A DNA stretch of 64,000 nt from Planctomycetota bacterium (GTDB taxonomy: Bacteria > Planctomycetota > Planctomycetia > Pirellulales > PNKZ01). The stretch spans positions 1 to 64,000 of the forward strand of contig JAFEBQ010000035.1 in assembly GCA_018242585.1 (NCBI GenBank), read 5' to 3'. The notes under the pieces are model-generated. The model did no database searches and had not been told where the DNA came from. It saw only the letters and a list, made by a program, of their open reading frames with translations. The stretch's first letter is position 1. Every line of letters begins with the position of its first letter. A program made the position numbers and the translations under genes. Positions 60,468 through 64,000 of this stretch are shown piece after piece.

Positions 60468-61327
60468 GCCGTTCCGACCCAGCTACGATGCATGGCCCGG
60501 TCTGGCTCGTGGGCGTCGATCCGCGCGTGAAGCTGGTTTGGCTGCTGGCCCTGTCGACGCTGAGCGTCTCGGTCGATTCGATGGTCGCGCTAATAGCTTT
60601 GGCTGTCGTTGAATCGTTGCCGCTAGCCGGCGTGCGGCTGTCGTGGCGTGGCTGGGGTGCGGTGCTGCTGCTCTTGCTGGGTGGCGCGTGGGCGGCCGTG
60701 TCGAGCCAGGCGGTTTTCTATCGATTCGAGCCGCGCACGCCGCTGTTCAGTGTGATGGGCGTGACCATCTGGCGTGAGGGTGCCTTCTACGGAGCGGTAC
60801 AGTCGCTGCGCTTCCTCGGTACGACGGCGTTGGGGTTGGCGATCGCCCTCTCGACGCCCGCGGCACGGCTGATGGCTGGCATGAGCTGGTTTCGCGTGCC
60901 AACCAGTGTTTCGTTCATGACGATCACCGCCTTGCGATTCTTGCCGGTACTGGCCGAACAGTGGCGACAAACGCGGCAAGCTCTCTGGCTGCGCGGCTAT
61001 CGGCCGGGGCGAGAACTAGCCCGGTTGCGATTAGGGGCGGCGCTTCGTGTGGAGATCGGAGTATTGTTACCGCTATTGGCGAGCTTGCTGCGCCGGTCAA
61101 CGACCTTGGCCACGGCGGTTACTGCCCGCGGGTTCGATCCCGCTGGGCGACGCACCGAGTATCCGGTGTTGCGAGCGACGGCCGTTGAATGCGTGGCGAC
61201 AGGATTGTTGCTACTCGTCACCGTGACTGTCGTTGGATTCAAACTCTTCTTGTGGCAAGCGGCCCTCTGGGAATGGCAGCCAGAGTTGCTGGAACCTTGG
61301 CGCGAATATTCGGCCCGGTGGCTGTAA
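60464..61327 (+). CDS. ECF transporter transmembrane (T) component
   Basis: The 287-aa EcfT/CbiQ-family protein has hydrophobic segments near the N-terminus (VKLVWLLALSTLSVSV, AVLLLLLGGAWAAVSS). Coupling-helix sequences lie in VSFMTITALRFLPVLAEQWRQTRQALWLRGYRPGRELARLR, and the second conserved box is STTLATAVTARGFDPAGRRTEY with the A-R-G motif. It couples the fused ATPase to the S component. Last gene of the operon. Confidence 0.9.
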   Translation: MSRSDPATMHGPVWLVGVDPRVKLVWLLALSTLSVSVDSMVALIALAVVESLPLAGVRLSWRGWGAVLLLLLGGAWAAVSSQAVFYRFEPRTPLFSVMGVTIWREGAFYGAVQSLRFLGTTALGLAIALSTPAARLMAGMSWFRVPTSVSFMTITALRFLPVLAEQWRQTRQALWLRGYRPGRELARLRLGAALRVEIGVLLPLLASLLRRSTTLATAVTARGFDPAGRRTEYPVLRATAVECVATGLLLLVTVTVVGFKLFLWQAALWEWQPELLEPWREYSARWL

Positions 61328-61341
61328 CGCTCATGCGTATT

Positions 61342-61477
61342 CACCCTCGCCCCTTGCGGGAGAGGGTCGCTCGCGTAGCGAGCGGGGTGAGGGGTAGGTC
61401 TCAAGCTGGCGCGACTTGAATTGATGAGTTGACCCTCATCCGGCCTTCGGCCACCTTCTCCCCGGGGGAGAAGGGTT
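61342..61477. repeat. dispersed palindromic repeats after the ECF operon
   Basis: CACCCTCGCCCCTTGCGGGA…GGGGTGAGGG (61342-61393) is followed by CCCTCATCCGGCCTTCGGCC…GAAGGGTT (61433-61477). The second is the reverse complement of 52661-52705 with two mismatches. The pair forms a composite of palindromes between convergent genes. Confidence 0.75.
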
Positions 61478-61492
61478 ATCGCTGAGTCGTTG

Positions 61493-63103
61493 CTAACGTG
61501 GCGACGGCGTTGACGGCGCGGGCGCGTCGGATTCGTCGAACAGGCGGCGGAGTAGTTCCTCGCGTGGGGGCCGCGTCAGCAGGCTGACGCCAATGCCCAA
61601 GACGCACGAAGCCGCCATGCCGAAGATCGTCGGATCGAGTCCCCACGGGCGAAGTGGTTTGAACGCGCCGGTCTGAGCGACGCCAAAGGCGTACAAACTC
61701 CATACCGATAACGAGCCGACAATCATCGAGGCCAGCGTCCCAGCCGCCGTCGCCCGCCGCCAGTAACATGCCATCATGGCCGGCATCAGCAGCGAACACG
61801 CGCTGCAAGTGGTGCCAAAGACGATCAGGTTCTGCAGGTAATCCGGCGGCTTGAGCACGGCAATCACGGCGGCCAGGCCGATGCACCCCATGACAACGTG
61901 CGTGATCAGCTTGACCCGAGCATCGGGCGCGTGGGGATGAATGAAGTGAAGATAAACGTCGCGGACAATTCCCGAAGCCATCACCAGCAAGAACGAACTG
62001 ACCGTGGCCATGACCGCGCCAAACGGCGCCGCCAGGATCAAGCCAGCCAGAAACGAGCCCCCCGGCAGCTCGTGCGTGGTCAGCAGCGCCAGACGCGGAA
62101 TGATCTGGTCGGACTGCGCGGCCGGCAAGTTCGGGATCAGCGCGCGGGCGGCCACGCAGATGCAAATGAGCGGGATGTAAATGAACAAGTTGTACGTACC
62201 CAGGCAGAAGATCGATCGCCGCAGCACCGCGGTGTTGCGCGTGGCCATTACGCGGACCATGCTGGCCGGCGACGCCATGCCGCCGAAGATCCAGATGAAG
62301 AACATCGACATGGCCAACGAGGGAGAGAGGAATTCGCCCCCCTTCTCGACATAGCCTGGTCCAAAGACGTAGGCCGACGACGTTTGTTTAATGGCCTCGC
62401 GCGAACCCACTTCCAGTCCGCCAGCCATTGGGATCACTAGCAACAGCAGGATCGCGACGCCGACCAACATCAACACACTCTGGAACAGGTCGGTCCAGAC
62501 GCTGGCCAGAAAGCCGCCGGCCATGGTGTAGCCAACGACCGTCACGGCAAAGACAATCAACCCCAGGTAATAGCTCCAATTGAGCGCGGCATGGCCGTCC
62601 TCGGCAATGGCCAACGCGCCGGTGCCAGGGATCGACAACTGCATCAGAATCGCGCCAGCCTTGAACTGGGCCACTAGCATGAACGACATGTAGAACATGA
62701 TCAGGAACGACATCACCAGTCCGACGCTGGCGCTTTCAAACCGGCCGCGAAACATGTCGGGCAGTGTGATCGCCGCCGTCTGACGTGACAGTTGCCCCAG
62801 TCGCTTGCCCAGCACCGAAAACGCGGTCAGCGGCACGAGCATGTAGGGACCGATCCACAGGGCGACGATCCAGCCGTGGCTGTAGATCAACGAGGGGACG
62901 CCCATGAACGTGCCGCCGCTTTGCACCGTGGCGGTCAGGGCCATGGCCCAGGTGCCGAGACCTCGATTGCCCAGGAAGAAGCCTTTGACGAACGAGCCGC
63001 GCTCGACCACGCGCTGGGCCAACAGTCCCAGCCAGCCCGAGATGCCGATCACCAGCGCCAGCGCCACCAGCACGCCGAGCCCGGCCGAGGGGGTGTCACT
63101 CAT
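61493..63103 (-). CDS. sodium:solute symporter, possibly PanF-like
   Basis: The 536-aa protein of the SSS family has about 13 membrane helices. FFLGNRGLGTWAMALTATVQSGGTFMGVPSLIYSHGW and SVGLVMSFLIMFYMSFMLVAQFKAGAIL are characteristic. ATG 63103 has GAGGG about 5 bases upstream and overlaps the stop of the preceding small gene by 8 bp. The YhdT-like partner hints at a pantothenate (PanF-type) carrier, but substrate assignment is inference. Confidence 0.88.
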   Translation of the reverse strand: MSDTPSAGLGVLVALALVIGISGWLGLLAQRVVERGSFVKGFFLGNRGLGTWAMALTATVQSGGTFMGVPSLIYSHGWIVALWIGPYMLVPLTAFSVLGKRLGQLSRQTAAITLPDMFRGRFESASVGLVMSFLIMFYMSFMLVAQFKAGAILMQLSIPGTGALAIAEDGHAALNWSYYLGLIVFAVTVVGYTMAGGFLASVWTDLFQSVLMLVGVAILLLLVIPMAGGLEVGSREAIKQTSSAYVFGPGYVEKGGEFLSPSLAMSMFFIWIFGGMASPASMVRVMATRNTAVLRRSIFCLGTYNLFIYIPLICICVAARALIPNLPAAQSDQIIPRLALLTTHELPGGSFLAGLILAAPFGAVMATVSSFLLVMASGIVRDVYLHFIHPHAPDARVKLITHVVMGCIGLAAVIAVLKPPDYLQNLIVFGTTCSACSLLMPAMMACYWRRATAAGTLASMIVGSLSVWSLYAFGVAQTGAFKPLRPWGLDPTIFGMAASCVLGIGVSLLTRPPREELLRRLFDESDAPAPSTPSPR

Positions 63104-63431
63104 CGTTCCCTCGCGTTTCCGCGGCCGCAGCCAGTTCCCGGTCGACCAGCGCCTCGGGCACGTCATCGGCCAGCGGCGCGTCCTTGATGATCACGAACGC
63201 GAACAGGGCCGAGATCAAGTAGCAGACGCCCCAAGGGACGACGATGCCGTAAAAGACCCAGTCGGGAAAGCCGAGCACGTAGGTCAGATCGTCGATCGAC
63301 CGGTCGTACCCATAGCGCGTGCAATAGACGACGGTGTATACGAGCGCGGCCCCCCAGACGACGAGCGACCAGAACGCTTCGCGTCGCGCGGTGCGCAGCA
63401 GGACATTGCCGGTGGAGGGAGTGACTGGCAT
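63096..63431 (-). CDS. YhdT/DUF997-like small membrane protein
   Basis: This 111-aa protein has two membrane helices (SLVVWGAALVYTVVYCTRYG and WVFYGIVVPWGVCYLISALFAFVIIKD) and the family's GFPDWVFYGIVVPW segment. YhdT proteins are encoded next to PanF-type sodium symporters, as here, where the stop overlaps the symporter start by 8 bp. Confidence 0.82.
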   Translation of the reverse strand: MPVTPSTGNVLLRTARREAFWSLVVWGAALVYTVVYCTRYGYDRSIDDLTYVLGFPDWVFYGIVVPWGVCYLISALFAFVIIKDAPLADDVPEALVDRELAAAAETRGNDE

Positions 63432-63495
63432 GAACGGAGGGCGGCAGACGAAGCGGTTGAGTTGGAAGCGGCGGGACGTTTCAGTCGCTGGCCAA

Positions 63496-64000
63496 TTATT
63501 CCGTCGCGCTGGCCGTTTTGCGAGCGTTTTCCCGCCAATGTTTGAAAGCGCCCCAGACGACCGGCAGGACGCTGACGATCACAATGGTGATTACGGCCGC
63601 CTCGAAGTTGTTCTTGATCAGCGGAATCTGGCCCAAAAAGTAGCCCGCGACCGACATCGAAAAGACCCAGCCGACTGCTCCCACGATGTTGTAAAGTGCG
63701 AATTGCAAGTAGCCCATCCGACCGACACCGGCCACGAACGGCGTAAATGTCCGGACCAAGGGCACAAAGCGGGCCAGCACGATCGCCTTGCCTCCGTGCC
63801 GTTCATAAAACTCCTTGGCGGCCATCAGGTGGTGATGCTTGACGAAGCGGAGCCGGCCTTTCTCGAACACCTGTTCGCTCATTTGTAGGCCGATGAAGTA
63901 GTTCAGCGCGTCGCCCGTAATGGCAGCGATCATCAGCACGACGTTGAGCGTGACGATGTCGAAGATCTCTTGCGAAGCCAGGAACCCGGCGGCAAACAGC
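63496..64000 (-). CDS. DedA/SNARE-associated family membrane protein (5' end outside window)
   Basis: The visible 167 codons run to the window edge, so the N-terminus is missing. LMIAAITGDALNYFIGLQMSEQ, FYERHGGKAIVLARFVPLVRTFTPFVAGVGRMGYLQFALYNIVGAVGWVFSMSVAGYFLGQIPLIKNNFE are the conserved DedA core with the essential Arg residues. Family members are linked to lipid flipping and membrane homeostasis. It ends 64 bp upstream of the YhdT-like gene on the same strand. Confidence 0.9.
   Translation of the reverse strand, partial: LFAAGFLASQEIFDIVTLNVVLMIAAITGDALNYFIGLQMSEQVFEKGRLRFVKHHHLMAAKEFYERHGGKAIVLARFVPLVRTFTPFVAGVGRMGYLQFALYNIVGAVGWVFSMSVAGYFLGQIPLIKNNFEAAVITIVIVSVLPVVWGAFKHWRENARKTASATE

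Noticed and set aside
1-64000. tRNA, rRNA, prophage or complete insertion sequence
   Set aside because: Reading through all intergenic regions I found no cloverleaf with a TTCGANTC-type arm, no rRNA segments and no transposase or integrase. A tRNA search program would be needed to be certain.

Overview
The window is a high-GC bacterial chromosome segment that looks like a planctomycete, probably of the Pirellulales. The evidence is its gene content: a four-gene cluster of DUF1501, pre-peptidase C-terminal, DUF1549/DUF1553 and cytochrome-c/WD40 proteins, a DUF1559 prepilin-like protein, a DUF1080-like protein, a PmoA/DUF6807 protein, and an ECF sigma factor paired with a YfbK-like membrane protein. 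Species cannot be assigned from the sequence alone.

Layout. 1-5.4 kb: a partial gene, a 64-aa protein, an isoprenylcysteine-methyltransferase-like membrane protein, a GT21 glycosyltransferase, and an ECF sigma factor with a membrane partner. 5.5-8.5 kb: ispD, tyrS and a membrane-anchored protein on the plus strand. 8.5-14 kb (minus strand): a stand-alone LigD-type phosphoesterase, holB, tmk, a WYL regulator and a TolC-like outer-membrane lipoprotein. 14.3-23 kb: the planctomycete cytochrome/DUF1501 cluster. 23-25.4 kb: csrA, a small protein and a DUF6807 protein.

25.4-32.4 kb is a complete type II-C CRISPR-Cas locus. cas9 (1007 codons), cas1 and cas2 read leftward. The array has 32 identical 36-nt repeats and 31 spacers. 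A tracrRNA gene with a clear anti-repeat and terminator lies just upstream of cas9 on the plus strand. Because the tracrRNA is plus-strand, crRNAs must also be plus-strand, so the array is transcribed towards cas2, against the cas operon. The trailer holds a decayed repeat that runs into the cas2 stop codon. The leader end carries a perfect 18-bp hairpin flush against the first repeat.

32.7-36.1 kb: a secreted protein, a sugar-nucleotide epimerase, a basic-secretory-protein peptidase and a DUF1080-like protein. 36.4-40.3 kb is a vitamin B12 uptake module: a TonB-dependent receptor and a TonB protein face each other, and each has its own cobalamin riboswitch. 40.6-46.7 kb: a DUF1559 prepilin, small proteins, a D-threonine-aldolase-like enzyme, a KaiC-like ATPase, a TPR protein and lpxA. 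47-49.8 kb: pyruvate phosphate dikinase. 50-50.7 kb: a HigBA toxin-antitoxin pair with a palindrome inside its promoter. 50.7-58 kb: a beta-oxidation operon (acyl-CoA dehydrogenase, acyl-CoA ligase, thiolase, FadB/J-type enzyme). 58.2-61.3 kb: an ECF-type transporter operon with an unassigned substrate subunit. 61.5-64 kb: a sodium/solute symporter with a YhdT-like partner, and a DedA-family protein cut by the window end.

Intergenic DNA carries many dispersed palindromes and short repeats. I saw no rRNA, tRNA gene or complete insertion sequence.
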